From assembly GCA_028688015.1 (NCBI GenBank), contig JAQTZB010000008.1, positions 62,001-126,000 of the forward strand: 64,000 nt of DNA, in the 5' to 3' direction. Positions within the stretch are counted from its first letter, which is position 1. Each line of letters begins with the position of its first letter. Positions 50,851 to 59,585 of the stretch are shown here, piece by piece. The notes beneath the pieces were generated by a model. That model searched no databases. It had not been told where the DNA came from and was given only the letters and a program-made list of their open reading frames with translations. Made by a program: the position numbers and the translations under genes. This stretch comes from Elusimicrobiales bacterium. GTDB taxonomy: Bacteria; Elusimicrobiota; Elusimicrobia; Elusimicrobiales; UBA9959.

Positions 50851-52116
50851 CTAGCGGGCCTGCCAGGCCAGGAACTCGTCCCACTGCGTGCCCTGGGAGA
50901 GCTGCAGCGCGGCAAAATCCGGGCTGACCGCGCCAGTTGGCAGGTAGGCGGCTATCCCCCCCGAATTGCTGCGCGGGATTATGCTGGTCATGTTCAGCAC
51001 CACCAGCTCATCGTCGATGAAGGAGACCAGGGAGCGGGCGGCGGCCTTGAGGTTCTGGTCTGTGGCCCGGTCGGCTACCAACTGGGCGAAGTGCCGCAGG
51101 TCCTTGTTATCCCCGATAGCGTAGCGCTGGGCGGCGTTGCGCGCGGCCTGGATGGCGGCCTTGTCGGGCGAAGCCATGGCCGTGCGGGCGAAGGCGTGCA
51201 TGCGTTGCGCCAGCCCGGTGGCCTTGGAGAGGTCCAGTATGGAATGCGTGGCCACGGTGCGCCCTATCTTGTTGTTGTCCCAGTAGGCCGCCACTATCAC
51301 CCGCCCGAAGTTGGCCGTACTCATGGAGGGCAGCAGGGTCAGCGGCAGCAGCACCTTGCGGTAGTCGTAGCCGGCGCCCGGCTCGGTTTCCTCGGAGCCC
51401 ACCATGTACTTGGCGGCCCCGCGCACCTCGTAGGCCACCTCGGCCATCTGCATCAGGCAGGCGTCGGAGGCCAGCAGGTCCACGCCGCCGGCGTCCGCTA
51501 TAGAGCGGCGCAGCTGAGGGGTGTCGATATTGTTGCCGGTCTCGTCGTCGTAAGAGATACCCTTGCCCTCGTACGGGGCGGGGTTGCCGCGCAGCCAGCC
51601 GCTGCCGTGGTTCCACACCACCAGGGCATAGCGGTTGGCGGGATAGCGCTGCTTGGCCCAGGCCACGAACTTGCGCAGTTCGTCGGCGTCGCCCATGTTG
51701 ACCGAGCCCATGTTCTCCACCACGCGGGACGTGATCCGGCGCGTGTCGGAGTCGCGGGTGACGTAGTAGCGGCGCACGCCGGTCCAGTCCCCGTCCGAGG
51801 CGTCGTAGCCGGCCATGCGGCCCATCTCCACCACCACGCTGACCTGGTCGGTGGAGCCCACGCGCTCCATCTCGTTAAAATCCTGCATACCGAAGCGCTC
51901 CAGGTCGTTCTTGGCGTTCAGGAAGACCATCACGGTCCATTCCTTGCGCGCGGCGGGAGCGGCGGAGCGGTCGGCCACCGGCTCGGGCGCCGGCACCGCG
52001 GCGGGGGCGGGGCCGGAGACGCCGGCGGCGCCCAGCCTGTCCAGGGCGGAATCTTCGGCGGCGCAGTAAGAGAAGGGCAGGGTCAGCAGGGTTAAAGAGA
52101 TTAAGAGCTTGTTCAT
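50851..52116 (-). CDS. Secreted clostripain-family (C11) cysteine peptidase
   Basis: A 421-residue paralogue of the protein at 3046-4404. Signal peptide ISLTLLTLPFSYCAA ends near residue 20; a Pro/Ala-rich spacer (residues about 34-56) follows. The dyad is His170 in VVWNHGSGW and Cys220 in LASDACLMQMAEVAYEV. The start ATG 52116 is set by the signal peptide and a nearby GGAG; a longer frame upstream crosses the promoter. It has its own strong promoter with an 18-base palindrome over the -35, suggesting specific regulation. Confidence 0.88.
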   Translation of the reverse strand: MNKLLISLTLLTLPFSYCAAEDSALDRLGAAGVSGPAPAAVPAPEPVADRSAAPAARKEWTVMVFLNAKNDLERFGMQDFNEMERVGSTDQVSVVVEMGRMAGYDASDGDWTGVRRYYVTRDSDTRRITSRVVENMGSVNMGDADELRKFVAWAKQRYPANRYALVVWNHGSGWLRGNPAPYEGKGISYDDETGNNIDTPQLRRSIADAGGVDLLASDACLMQMAEVAYEVRGAAKYMVGSEETEPGAGYDYRKVLLPLTLLPSMSTANFGRVIVAAYWDNNKIGRTVATHSILDLSKATGLAQRMHAFARTAMASPDKAAIQAARNAAQRYAIGDNKDLRHFAQLVADRATDQNLKAAARSLVSFIDDELVVLNMTSIIPRSNSGGIAAYLPTGAVSPDFAALQLSQGTQWDEFLAWQAR

Positions 52117-52144
52117 ATAGTTCTCCGTATAGTTTCCTGAGAAT

Positions 52145-52176
52145 AGTATAAACAGAAGCCCTTGACATGTCAAGGG
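52145..52176 (-). promoter_or_regulatory. Promoter of the second C11 protease gene with palindromic operator
   Basis: Minus strand TTGACA (52173-52168), 17 bases, TATACT (52150-52145). The -35 is part of a perfect 18-base palindrome, 52159-52176, CCCTTGACA followed by its complement, a likely repressor or activator site. Confidence 0.78.
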
Positions 52177-52206
52177 CCGCCCGGCTCCCCCCGCGGCCGG
52201 GGCAAA

Positions 52207-52235
52207 CAAAAACGCCCCGGTTGCCCGGGGCGTTT
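52207..52235 (-). terminator. Terminator of the RRM protein gene
   Basis: Stem 52210-52220 with 52225-52235, four-base loop; T-rich on the minus strand beyond 52213. Confidence 0.85.
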
Positions 52236-52257
52236 AAGACCGTTAAAGGATCTTAGT

Positions 52258-52599
52258 TTACCACTTGTCGCCGTAGCCGCCGCGGCCACCGTCGCGGCCG
52301 CCGCGGCCGCCGTCACGACCGCCGCCGAAACCGCCGGTGCGGGGGCGGGCTTCCATCGGGCGAGCCTCGTTGATGGTCAGCTTGCGGCCGCCGTACTCGG
52401 AGCCGTTCAGCTTTTCCATGGCAGCCATGGCTTCCTCGTCGTTCGGCATCTCAACGAAGCCGAAGCCGCGGGACTGGCCGCTGTACTTGTCGGTGATCAG
52501 CTTGGCGCTGGTGACCTGGCCGTAGGTCGCGAAAAGGGTGTTCATTTCCTCTTCGGTGGTTTTGAAGGGCAGACCGCCCACGTATATTCTCTTGCTCAT
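52258..52599 (-). CDS. RRM-domain RNA-binding protein with RGG-type tail
   Basis: A 113-residue protein. One RNA recognition motif spans residues about 3-80, with RNP2 RIYVGGLPF and RNP1 SRGFGFVEM. The last about 30 residues are Gly/Arg/Asp-rich (repeats of GGRDGGR), an unstructured RNA-binding tail. Small RRM proteins of this type are cold-induced in cyanobacteria and act on mRNA structure or stability. A CTAGGAGGA site precedes the ATG. The leader from its predicted promoter is about 110 bases. Confidence 0.93.
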   Translation of the reverse strand: MSKRIYVGGLPFKTTEEEMNTLFATYGQVTSAKLITDKYSGQSRGFGFVEMPNDEEAMAAMEKLNGSEYGGRKLTINEARPMEARPRTGGFGGGRDGGRGGRDGGRGGYGDKW

Positions 52600-52711
52600 T
52601 GTACTATCCTCCTAGCTATCTTTACCTGATCTCAACTCTCTCTGCGCTTTCCTTACTCTACTGCTAGCAGGATAGGCTTCGAAAAATCTTGAGTTCTCGG
52701 TTTGCAACTAC
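52600..52711 (-). other. Long 5' leader of the RRM gene
   Basis: About 112 transcribed, untranslated bases. It has a ten-base palindrome CTGCTAGCAG at 52662-52671 and a purine-rich stretch towards the ribosome binding site on the RNA strand. It resembles the long regulatory leaders of cold-shock genes in position only. Confidence 0.5.
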
Positions 52712-52717
52712 CCCATT

Positions 52718-52746
52718 ATTATGCCATTTTGCCGCGGACAGGTCAA
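52718..52746 (-). promoter_or_regulatory. Promoter of the RRM gene
   Basis: Minus strand TTGACC (52746-52741), 17 bases, CATAAT (52723-52718): five of six matches in each box. Confidence 0.65.
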
Positions 52747-52769
52747 GCCGGGGCGGCGCGGGCGAAGGC

Positions 52770-53528
52770 TCAGCGGGGACCCGACTTCTGCATGAAAAGA
52801 CGCGTCTTCACGATATTTTCCAGCACGCCCAGGTCGGGCGGCTTGCAGAGATAATCGAAAGCCCCCTTCTGCAGGCAGTCTTTCGCTATCGCTTCGTCGT
52901 CATTGCCGCTTATCATCATTATCCCCGTCCCGGGCAGGGCGGCCGACAGGACCTCCAGCACCTCGATACCGTCCTTGCCCGGCATGAAGATATCCAGCAG
53001 CACGATGTCCGGTTTCTCCGACAGCCCGAGGCGCACGGCCTGCGTGCCGTCCGCAGCGGTGAAGACCTGGTAGCCCGGCTGCGAGAAACACCGCCGCAGG
53101 ACGTCCAGCATGGCCAGGTCGTCCTCGGCGATGAGTATTTTCGCAGGGCGCTCCTTCTCCGGGGCGGCCGGCTTCCCCAACAGCCCGGAGATGACTTCCA
53201 GAACCCGGGACAAGCCCTCCCCTTTGGAAACAAAGGCGGCCGCGCCGTTGCGCAGGTAGATCTCCGCCTCCTCCTGCGCGTCGAAGCCGGTCAGGATCAT
53301 TATCGGGGTGTGCCTGGAAACCTTGCGCATCTCGTCGAATACGCCGGAACCGGTGAGGCCCGGCAGCGCGCGGTCCAGCACCACCAGGTCGGGCGCCTCC
53401 CGCTTGTACAGCTGCAGGCCGTTAAGCCCGTCCGAGGCGGCAACCACCGTGTGGCCGTCGCGCATCAAAAAAACGGTGAGCGCGTCCCGCACCACTGCGT
53501 CGTCATCGATAATGAGTATTTTGGCCAT
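52770..53528 (-). CDS. Protein of two tandem response-regulator receiver domains
   Basis: A 252-residue protein of two CheY-like receivers and nothing else. Receiver 1 (1-118) has the acidic pocket Asp8-Asp10 and acceptor Asp52 in VVLDRALPG. Receiver 2 (about 128-250) has ILIAEDD and acceptor Asp in VLLDIFMPG, with the conserved Lys in YLCKPPD. Receiver 1 has SKGEG where Lys is followed by Pro in typical receivers. No output domain is present, so it is a phosphate shuttle or sink for the adjoining kinases. Confidence 0.92.
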   Translation of the reverse strand: MAKILIIDDDAVVRDALTVFLMRDGHTVVAASDGLNGLQLYKREAPDLVVLDRALPGLTGSGVFDEMRKVSRHTPIMILTGFDAQEEAEIYLRNGAAAFVSKGEGLSRVLEVISGLLGKPAAPEKERPAKILIAEDDLAMLDVLRRCFSQPGYQVFTAADGTQAVRLGLSEKPDIVLLDIFMPGKDGIEVLEVLSAALPGTGIMMISGNDDEAIAKDCLQKGAFDYLCKPPDLGVLENIVKTRLFMQKSGPR

Positions 53529-53541
53529 ATTTATCGCTACT

Positions 53542-53570
53542 ATAATACATAAAACCGCGCCCGCGGTCAG
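53542..53570 (-). promoter_or_regulatory. Candidate promoter of the tandem-receiver gene
   Basis: Minus strand CTGACC (53570-53565), 17 bases, TATTAT (53547-53542). The ATG at 53528 follows within 13 bases with no Shine-Dalgarno sequence, so the leader would be about seven bases. Confidence 0.4.
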
Positions 53571-55096
53571 CCGCCGCCCCCGAGAAGTTTTCCCAGCGCG
53601 TCCATGGAATAGGGCTTATGGAGGAACGGGTAGCGCCCGGCGTAGATGAAGGCCAGCGTGTCGTCATCATTCAGGGCGCCGCTGGCGAAGATAAGCCGGA
53701 CTCCGGGGTCCAGGGCCAGAAGGCGGCGCGCCAGGTCCACGCCGTTGCCGTCGGGCAGTTTTAGGTCGCTGAAGACGGCGGCATAAGCGCCCGGGCGGTC
53801 GAAAAGGGCCAGCGCGGCGGCGATAGTGCCAGCCGCGGAGACCGTATATCCCTCCGAAGACAGGGCCTTTATGGCGATGTTCCGCAGGTCTTCGTCATCC
53901 TCTACCACCAGCACACGGCCGCGGGGCGCCCGCGGGGGCACTGCCGCCGGCGGCTCCTGCCCGGGGCCGCCCCCCTCCGCCCCGGGAACTGCCGCGGCCG
54001 CCGCGGGCAGGTAAAGGGAGACCTCGGACCCGGCTCCGCGGGCCGTTTTCACCTCAAGCCAGCCGTTATGCTGCCTGGCTATGCCGTAGGCCTGCGCCAG
54101 CCCCAGTCCCGTTCCCTGTCCTTTTTCCCTGGTGGTAAAGAACGGCTCGAAGAGGCGCTCTACAGTTTCAGGGGACATGCCCTCGCCGGAATCTGCCACC
54201 GAAAAGCGCACGAACCGGCCGCCGGCTGCGGCCGGGTCCGGCGAGAGCACCTCGCCGGCGCGCAGCTCGCACGAGACGGCGGAGAATTTGACCAGGCCTC
54301 CGGCCGGCATGGCTTCCGCTGCGTTGGAGATCAGCTGGAGGAGCAGGAACTCCAACTGCCCCTGCGCGGCGAGCACTTCGGGCAGGCTGCCAGGCACGTC
54401 CGCCTCCATGCGCAGCCCGGCCGGCAGTTTCTGCATCAGCGGCGCCAGCAGGGCCTCCGGGCGCAGCGGCACCCGGCCCGCCTGCTGCTTCCGGCCAAAG
54501 GCCAGCAGGGCCTTATTCAGCGCCGCGCCCCGCTGCACGGCTTTGCGTATTTCGTTGAGGTCGCTCCAGAGCTGGTCGGTCTCGCTGAGCTTTCTGAGGC
54601 TGAGCGCCGCATACCCCTCGATAGCTCCCAACAAATTGTTCATGTCGTGCGCCATCGCCCGGGCCATCCGGCCCAGCGCATCCAGCCTGGCTGCCTTGGC
54701 CAGGCGGTCCGCGGCGGCGGCCCGCGCCAGGGTCGCGGCCCGTTTGGCCAGCGCCGAATCCATGACCTTCGGCAGCCTGAGCAGGCTGGCTTCGGTCAAG
54801 CAATAGTCGGCGCCCTGCGACATCAGCTCCACGGCGGCGTCCCCGATGGTGCGGCAGATGATTATGACCGGCACGCCGGGGGCGTGCAGGTCCCGGGCGC
54901 GCAGCAGCTCGGCGGCCCCCGGGCCGCAGCCGGAAAGCACCAGGTCACAGGCTCCTGAACCCAGCGCGGCGGCCGCGGCGGCCAGGTCGCCTTCGGCCGC
55001 GCACCGGAAGTCGCCCCGCAGCAGTTCTATGGCCCCGCCGGAAACCGCGCACCCGCCGGCCGCCTCCGAGAAGAGAAGTATTTTTCTATCGCCCAT
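53567..55096 (-). CDS. Hybrid histidine kinase with N-terminal pseudo-receiver
   Basis: A 509-residue soluble kinase. Residues about 5-115 fold like a receiver but lack the acidic pair (ILLFSEAAGG) and have Ser55 at the acceptor position (LVLSGCGPG), so this domain cannot be phosphorylated normally. The dimerisation/phosphoacceptor helix has His150 in RAMAHDMNNLLG. The ATPase domain has NAAEAMPAGG (N box), VADSGEGM (G1) and GQGTGLGLAQ (G2). After a Pro/Gly-rich linker, a regular receiver follows with VVEDDED and acceptor Asp in FSDLKLPDG. No membrane segments, so the signal is cytoplasmic. Confidence 0.92.
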   Translation of the reverse strand: MGDRKILLFSEAAGGCAVSGGAIELLRGDFRCAAEGDLAAAAAALGSGACDLVLSGCGPGAAELLRARDLHAPGVPVIIICRTIGDAAVELMSQGADYCLTEASLLRLPKVMDSALAKRAATLARAAAADRLAKAARLDALGRMARAMAHDMNNLLGAIEGYAALSLRKLSETDQLWSDLNEIRKAVQRGAALNKALLAFGRKQQAGRVPLRPEALLAPLMQKLPAGLRMEADVPGSLPEVLAAQGQLEFLLLQLISNAAEAMPAGGLVKFSAVSCELRAGEVLSPDPAAAGGRFVRFSVADSGEGMSPETVERLFEPFFTTREKGQGTGLGLAQAYGIARQHNGWLEVKTARGAGSEVSLYLPAAAAAVPGAEGGGPGQEPPAAVPPRAPRGRVLVVEDDEDLRNIAIKALSSEGYTVSAAGTIAAALALFDRPGAYAAVFSDLKLPDGNGVDLARRLLALDPGVRLIFASGALNDDDTLAFIYAGRYPFLHKPYSMDALGKLLGGGG

Positions 55097-55109
55097 AGGT
55101 TTTACGCGT

Positions 55110-58100
55110 TTATTTTTTCTGCAGCACTTTCGCCAGGACTTTAGCCATTTCCTCGTAACTGTAAGGTTTGGGCAGCACGGCGTCGAAGCCGTAACCCCTG
55201 AACTCCGCCATGACAGGCTCTTCGGAGTAACCGCTGGAGACTATTATAACAGCTTTGGGAGCGGCGAGCCGCAGTTTTTCCCCCGCCTCCTTGCCCCCCA
55301 TTCCTCCAGGGATGGTGAGGTCCATGATCACGGCGTCGAAGGGCCGCCCGGCGGCCGCCTCCTCCGCGTACCTGCGCAGGGTCTCCTTGCCGTCCGCGGT
55401 CAGCTCGCAGTCGTAGCCCAACTCCCGCAGCAGGCGGGCCGCCGCCTTCTGCACTATCTCCTCGTCCTCCAGCAAGAGTATCCTGCCGTGCCCCTTTGCC
55501 ACTTCTTCGTCTTTCTGCGAGGCTCCCTTCAGGCAGCACCCTGTGGCCGGCAGGAAGATTTCGAATTCACTGCCTTTGCCGGACTCCGAGCGCACCAGCA
55601 CCTTCCCTCCGTGGTTGGCCACCACCGACCAGGTCATGGCCAGACCCAGGCCATGCCCCTGCGCCTTGGTGGTGAAATAAGGCTCGAACAGGCGCGGCAG
55701 ATAGCCGGCCGGGATGCCGATGCCGGTGTCCGAGACGGCTATGCGCACGTATTTTCCAGCGGGCAGGCCCGTAACCTGCTCCTCCGAGAGCTCTTTATTC
55801 TCAGCTTTCAGGCGCAGCGTACCCCCCGCCGGCATGGCCTGCAGACCGTTGACCAGCAGGTTGTTCACCGCCTGTTTCAGCTGGTTCTCGTCGGCCTCGA
55901 CGCTCCAAAGCAGGTCGGAAATATCCGGTTCGCAGGCGCATTTGGCGCCCCGGGTGGCCAGGCTGAAGATCTCCAGCAGCGCTTTTCCCAGGCAGGTCTC
56001 CTTTTTCACCGGCTTGCCGCCCCTGGAGAAAGCCAGCAGCTGCGCCGTAAGGCCTTGCGCGTTGCGGGCGGCTTCCAGGACGTCGCGGATGATCTCCTTG
56101 CCGGCGGGGTCGGCCGCTCTGCCGGCCAGCAGCGAGAGGTTGGCCATGATGCCGGTGAGCATGTTGTTGAAGTCGTGCGCTATGCCGCCCGCCAGCGCGC
56201 CGAGGGACTCCACGCGCTGGGCGTCTCCCAGGTCGCGCATCATGCGCTCGGCTTTCTTCCGGCCGGAGATATCGGTGAAGAAGACCACCGCGCAGTCCTC
56301 CCCGGCGAAATTTATGGGCGCCCCGGAAATTTCAAGGTCCAGGCTAACGCCATCCAGGGCGATCACCTCTATCTCCACCGGCGGCGTATTCTGTCCTTCC
56401 TTATCCATAAGGCGCATCAGCTCCAGCAGGTTCGCGTGGTATTTCTCCGGCACCCGTTCCAAAATATCGCGCCCGAGCAGCTGCTCCGTCCGCTCCGCTC
56501 TCATCTGGGCCAGCCCGCCGCGGTTGATATAGCGGATCTCCCGGCCGCGCCGCACCACTATCCCTTCCGGCACGGCGTCCACCAGCGCCTTGAACCTGGC
56601 CTCCCCGGCGGCCAGCGCTTCGCGCGTCTCTCCGCGCTCAACCATCTTCCAGACGGAATCCATCAGCAGGGTCAGTTGGCGCAGGTCCCTGTCGTCATAA
56701 GCGCCCTGCTTATTGGCTACGCCCACCACTGCTACTATGTTGTCCCCGGAAAACACGGGTACCGACATGAAGTTCTCCAGCTTGGCGTGGCCGGCCGGTA
56801 GTCCTTTTTTCAGCTGGCTGTAGACGGCATAGTCGTTGAGGATCAGCGGCTTACGCTGGCGCACCACTTCCCCCCAGATGCCGGAGTTTTCCAACTTGTA
56901 GGTGGCCTGCGGGTCGGCCACCGCGCATTCCCGCGTGACCTCTTTGGACCAGGTGTCCAAGGTAAATTGCTTCGTTTTCTCGCTGTAGTGGTAGATATAG
57001 CCCAGGCGGCTGCCGGTCAGCAGGATGGTTTCCGAGAGGGCGTAATCCAGCAGGTCCTGCGTGTCCCGGGGCTGATAGGCGTTGATGCGGGCCAGCCCCT
57101 CCAGGCGGGCCTCGTTGCGCCGGGCCTGCTCCTCGGCCAGCTTGCGCTCGGTGATGTCGGTGGAGATGCCGCAGACGGCGTAGACGCCCCCGGCCTTGTC
57201 GCGCAGCGGGAACTTGGACGAATAATAATACCGCAGCCCGCCCGGCGAGGGCGCCGTCTCCTCGAAATAGCCAGGAACCCCGCTTTCCCAGATTTTCAGG
57301 TCGTTGGCGAAATGCTGACCCGCCACTTCCGGCGGCATGAAGTCTGAACGTGTTTTCCCCAGCATCTCCTCCGGGCGCACGCCGTACATCCCGGCGAGTT
57401 CTTTGTTGGCTACCAGGAACCGCCCGTCCCGGTCCAGGGCGTAAATAAAACTGGAGCTGTTATTGAGCACGTCGGAGAACAGGCGGCGCTGCCGCTGCAG
57501 TTCGTCGGCCACCTTCTTGCGTTCGGTGATGTCGCTCACCACGGCGAGGAAGAGCCGCTCTTCTCCGACTTCCACCACCTGCAGCCGCAATTCCACCGGG
57601 TAGGCGCTGCCGTCCTTGCGGGTATGCGCGCTTTCCAGCACCAGGCCCCGCCGCCGGCCGGCCAGCAGCGGCTCCACTACTTTTTTAAAAGTCTCCTCCG
57701 AGTAGTCGCGCTTGAGGTCCCACGGGGCCAGCGCGTGCAGCTCGTCGGCGGTATAGCCCAGGTTTTTAAAGGCCGCCTGGTTAGCGAAGATGAACCGGAA
57801 AGAGCGGCTGTCGAAGATATAGATCTCGTCGAAGCTGGAGCTCACGGCGTCCATCAGCAGCCGCATCTGTTTGCGTTGCTCGCGCGTTTCCGTGATATCG
57901 GTGAACACGCAATGCGTCTGCCGGAAGCTGCCGTCGGCGTTCCTGGCCACCCTGCCGCTGAAGTTGAGCCAGCGGCGCGCGCCGTCCGGCCTGGCTATCT
58001 CCACCTCCACGTCCCACATTTCACCGCCCCGCTTGAATTCGGAGAAACAGTCCGGGAACTTGCCCGCGCTTTCCTGCGCCAGGTAGTCGCGCAGGTTATG

Positions 58101-59582
58101 GCCCAAGACCTCACTCCGCGCGCGCCCTAACACCCTGCACCAGGTGTCGTTCACGGCCAGCAGGCGGCCTTCCGCGTCCATGGACAGGTAGCCGACCGGC
58201 GTCTTCTCAAAGAGTTCCTGGAAGCGGGCCTCGGATTCCTTCAGGCCGGTGATGTCGGTCCAGGAGCCGGTCACGCCGCTTCCGCCCGGGGTCACCTTCA
58301 ACTGAGAATGCACCCAGAAATAGGCCCCGTCCTTTCGCCTGAACCGGAAGTCCTGCGTCAGCGACTCCCGGGCAAGGATATCCTTCTGGGCCGCCACGGT
58401 CTTTTCCCTGTCCTCCGGGTGGATATTGGACGCCCACCAGTCCGGCCGGGTGAATTCCTCTGGGGAATACCCGGTCAGGGCGGCCACGTTGCCGCTAACC
58501 CACTCCGTGATGAGGGCGTTGCCCCGCGCCCAATCCCCGGCGTCGGCGCCGCCCCTGGGCTTCAGCGAGAACAGTATCACCGGGTTCACGTCCATCACGT
58601 GCGCCAGCTGCCGGGCCGTGCGGTCCAGGTCGGCGCGGGCCAGGGCGCGCGACCTCTCCGCGCTTATGGCCTCCAGCGCCAGCGAGAGATTAGCCTTTAT
58701 CTCTTCGAGCATGCGCACTTCGTCCGGGGTAAAGAAGTCCGGCTCTGAAGAGTAGAGAGACAGCACCGCCTGCAGGTTACCGTTGCACGACAGGGGAATG
58801 GCCGCCGAGGAACGATAGCCGTGCGCCAGGGCTTTCTCGCGCCACGGGGCCATGGCCGGGTTCGAGTCGATATCGGCGCAGGTACGGATCTGCCCGCTGA
58901 CGGCGGCGCGGCCGGTGGGTCCCTGGCCGGACGGAGCGTTTTCGGCCAGCAGCAGCTTAATGCCGTCGAGATAACCGTCCTCGCTGCCGGCGCTGCAGAA
59001 CGGCACTATGCGCCCCAGTTCGGCGTCCGGCAGGCCTATCCAGGCCATGCGCAGTTCCCCGGCGGTTACCGCGACCTCGCAGATCTTGCGGTAGAGGGCT
59101 TTTTCGTCTTTAGTGTAGGCGGCCGCGAGGTTGACCTGCGAGAGGAAGGTGTAGAGGTGCAGGTTCTTGGCGGTGCTGACGCGGGAGGCTTCCAGGTCGC
59201 GCAGCAGCGCGGCTTTTTCCAGGGCCTTTTTAACTGCCGGCAGCAGCGAGTCCAGGAAATCTGCGTTCTTAATTATGTAGTCGCAGGCTCCGGCCTTCAT
59301 GGCCGCCACGGCCACCGCCTCGTCGCCGCGCCCTGTGGCCACTATGAACGGCGGTACGGGGCGCCCGGCTTCCTTCAGCCGCCGCAGCAGGTCCAGGGCC
59401 GTGCCGCCAGGCAGCGAATAATCGGCCAGCAGCAGGTCCCATCCCCCGGCCGCCGACGCAGCCAACGCCTCGGCTATGCCCTGCACGCAGGTCACCTGCA
59501 GCCCCAGCGGCGCCAGGCGCTGTTTTTCCAGTTCGCGGAGGCCGAGGTCGTCCTCGATTATCAGAATGCCGCTGGTAGTCAT
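55110..59582 (-). CDS. Giant hybrid histidine kinase (REC-GAF-PAS-GAF-PAS-kinase-REC)
   Basis: A 1490-residue soluble hybrid kinase. Order: receiver (1-125, IIEDD and LLADYSLPGG), GAF (about 140-300), four PAS modules (about 310-810, each ending in an SDITERK-like strand), a second GAF-type domain (about 830-975), another PAS (about 985-1110), kinase core with the phosphoacceptor His in LAGGIAHDFNNMLTG, N box NGLQAMPAGG, G1 SDTGIGIP, G2 GHGLGLAM, and a C-terminal receiver (LLLEDEE, VIMDLTIPGGMGG). No transmembrane helix. The kinase-receiver half is closely similar to that of the next gene, so the two are duplicates with different sensor arrays. Confidence 0.93.
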   Translation of the reverse strand: MTTSGILIIEDDLGLRELEKQRLAPLGLQVTCVQGIAEALAASAAGGWDLLLADYSLPGGTALDLLRRLKEAGRPVPPFIVATGRGDEAVAVAAMKAGACDYIIKNADFLDSLLPAVKKALEKAALLRDLEASRVSTAKNLHLYTFLSQVNLAAAYTKDEKALYRKICEVAVTAGELRMAWIGLPDAELGRIVPFCSAGSEDGYLDGIKLLLAENAPSGQGPTGRAAVSGQIRTCADIDSNPAMAPWREKALAHGYRSSAAIPLSCNGNLQAVLSLYSSEPDFFTPDEVRMLEEIKANLSLALEAISAERSRALARADLDRTARQLAHVMDVNPVILFSLKPRGGADAGDWARGNALITEWVSGNVAALTGYSPEEFTRPDWWASNIHPEDREKTVAAQKDILARESLTQDFRFRRKDGAYFWVHSQLKVTPGGSGVTGSWTDITGLKESEARFQELFEKTPVGYLSMDAEGRLLAVNDTWCRVLGRARSEVLGHNLRDYLAQESAGKFPDCFSEFKRGGEMWDVEVEIARPDGARRWLNFSGRVARNADGSFRQTHCVFTDITETREQRKQMRLLMDAVSSSFDEIYIFDSRSFRFIFANQAAFKNLGYTADELHALAPWDLKRDYSEETFKKVVEPLLAGRRRGLVLESAHTRKDGSAYPVELRLQVVEVGEERLFLAVVSDITERKKVADELQRQRRLFSDVLNNSSSFIYALDRDGRFLVANKELAGMYGVRPEEMLGKTRSDFMPPEVAGQHFANDLKIWESGVPGYFEETAPSPGGLRYYYSSKFPLRDKAGGVYAVCGISTDITERKLAEEQARRNEARLEGLARINAYQPRDTQDLLDYALSETILLTGSRLGYIYHYSEKTKQFTLDTWSKEVTRECAVADPQATYKLENSGIWGEVVRQRKPLILNDYAVYSQLKKGLPAGHAKLENFMSVPVFSGDNIVAVVGVANKQGAYDDRDLRQLTLLMDSVWKMVERGETREALAAGEARFKALVDAVPEGIVVRRGREIRYINRGGLAQMRAERTEQLLGRDILERVPEKYHANLLELMRLMDKEGQNTPPVEIEVIALDGVSLDLEISGAPINFAGEDCAVVFFTDISGRKKAERMMRDLGDAQRVESLGALAGGIAHDFNNMLTGIMANLSLLAGRAADPAGKEIIRDVLEAARNAQGLTAQLLAFSRGGKPVKKETCLGKALLEIFSLATRGAKCACEPDISDLLWSVEADENQLKQAVNNLLVNGLQAMPAGGTLRLKAENKELSEEQVTGLPAGKYVRIAVSDTGIGIPAGYLPRLFEPYFTTKAQGHGLGLAMTWSVVANHGGKVLVRSESGKGSEFEIFLPATGCCLKGASQKDEEVAKGHGRILLLEDEEIVQKAAARLLRELGYDCELTADGKETLRRYAEEAAAGRPFDAVIMDLTIPGGMGGKEAGEKLRLAAPKAVIIVSSGYSEEPVMAEFRGYGFDAVLPKPYSYEEMAKVLAKVLQKK

Positions 59583-59585
59583 TAG

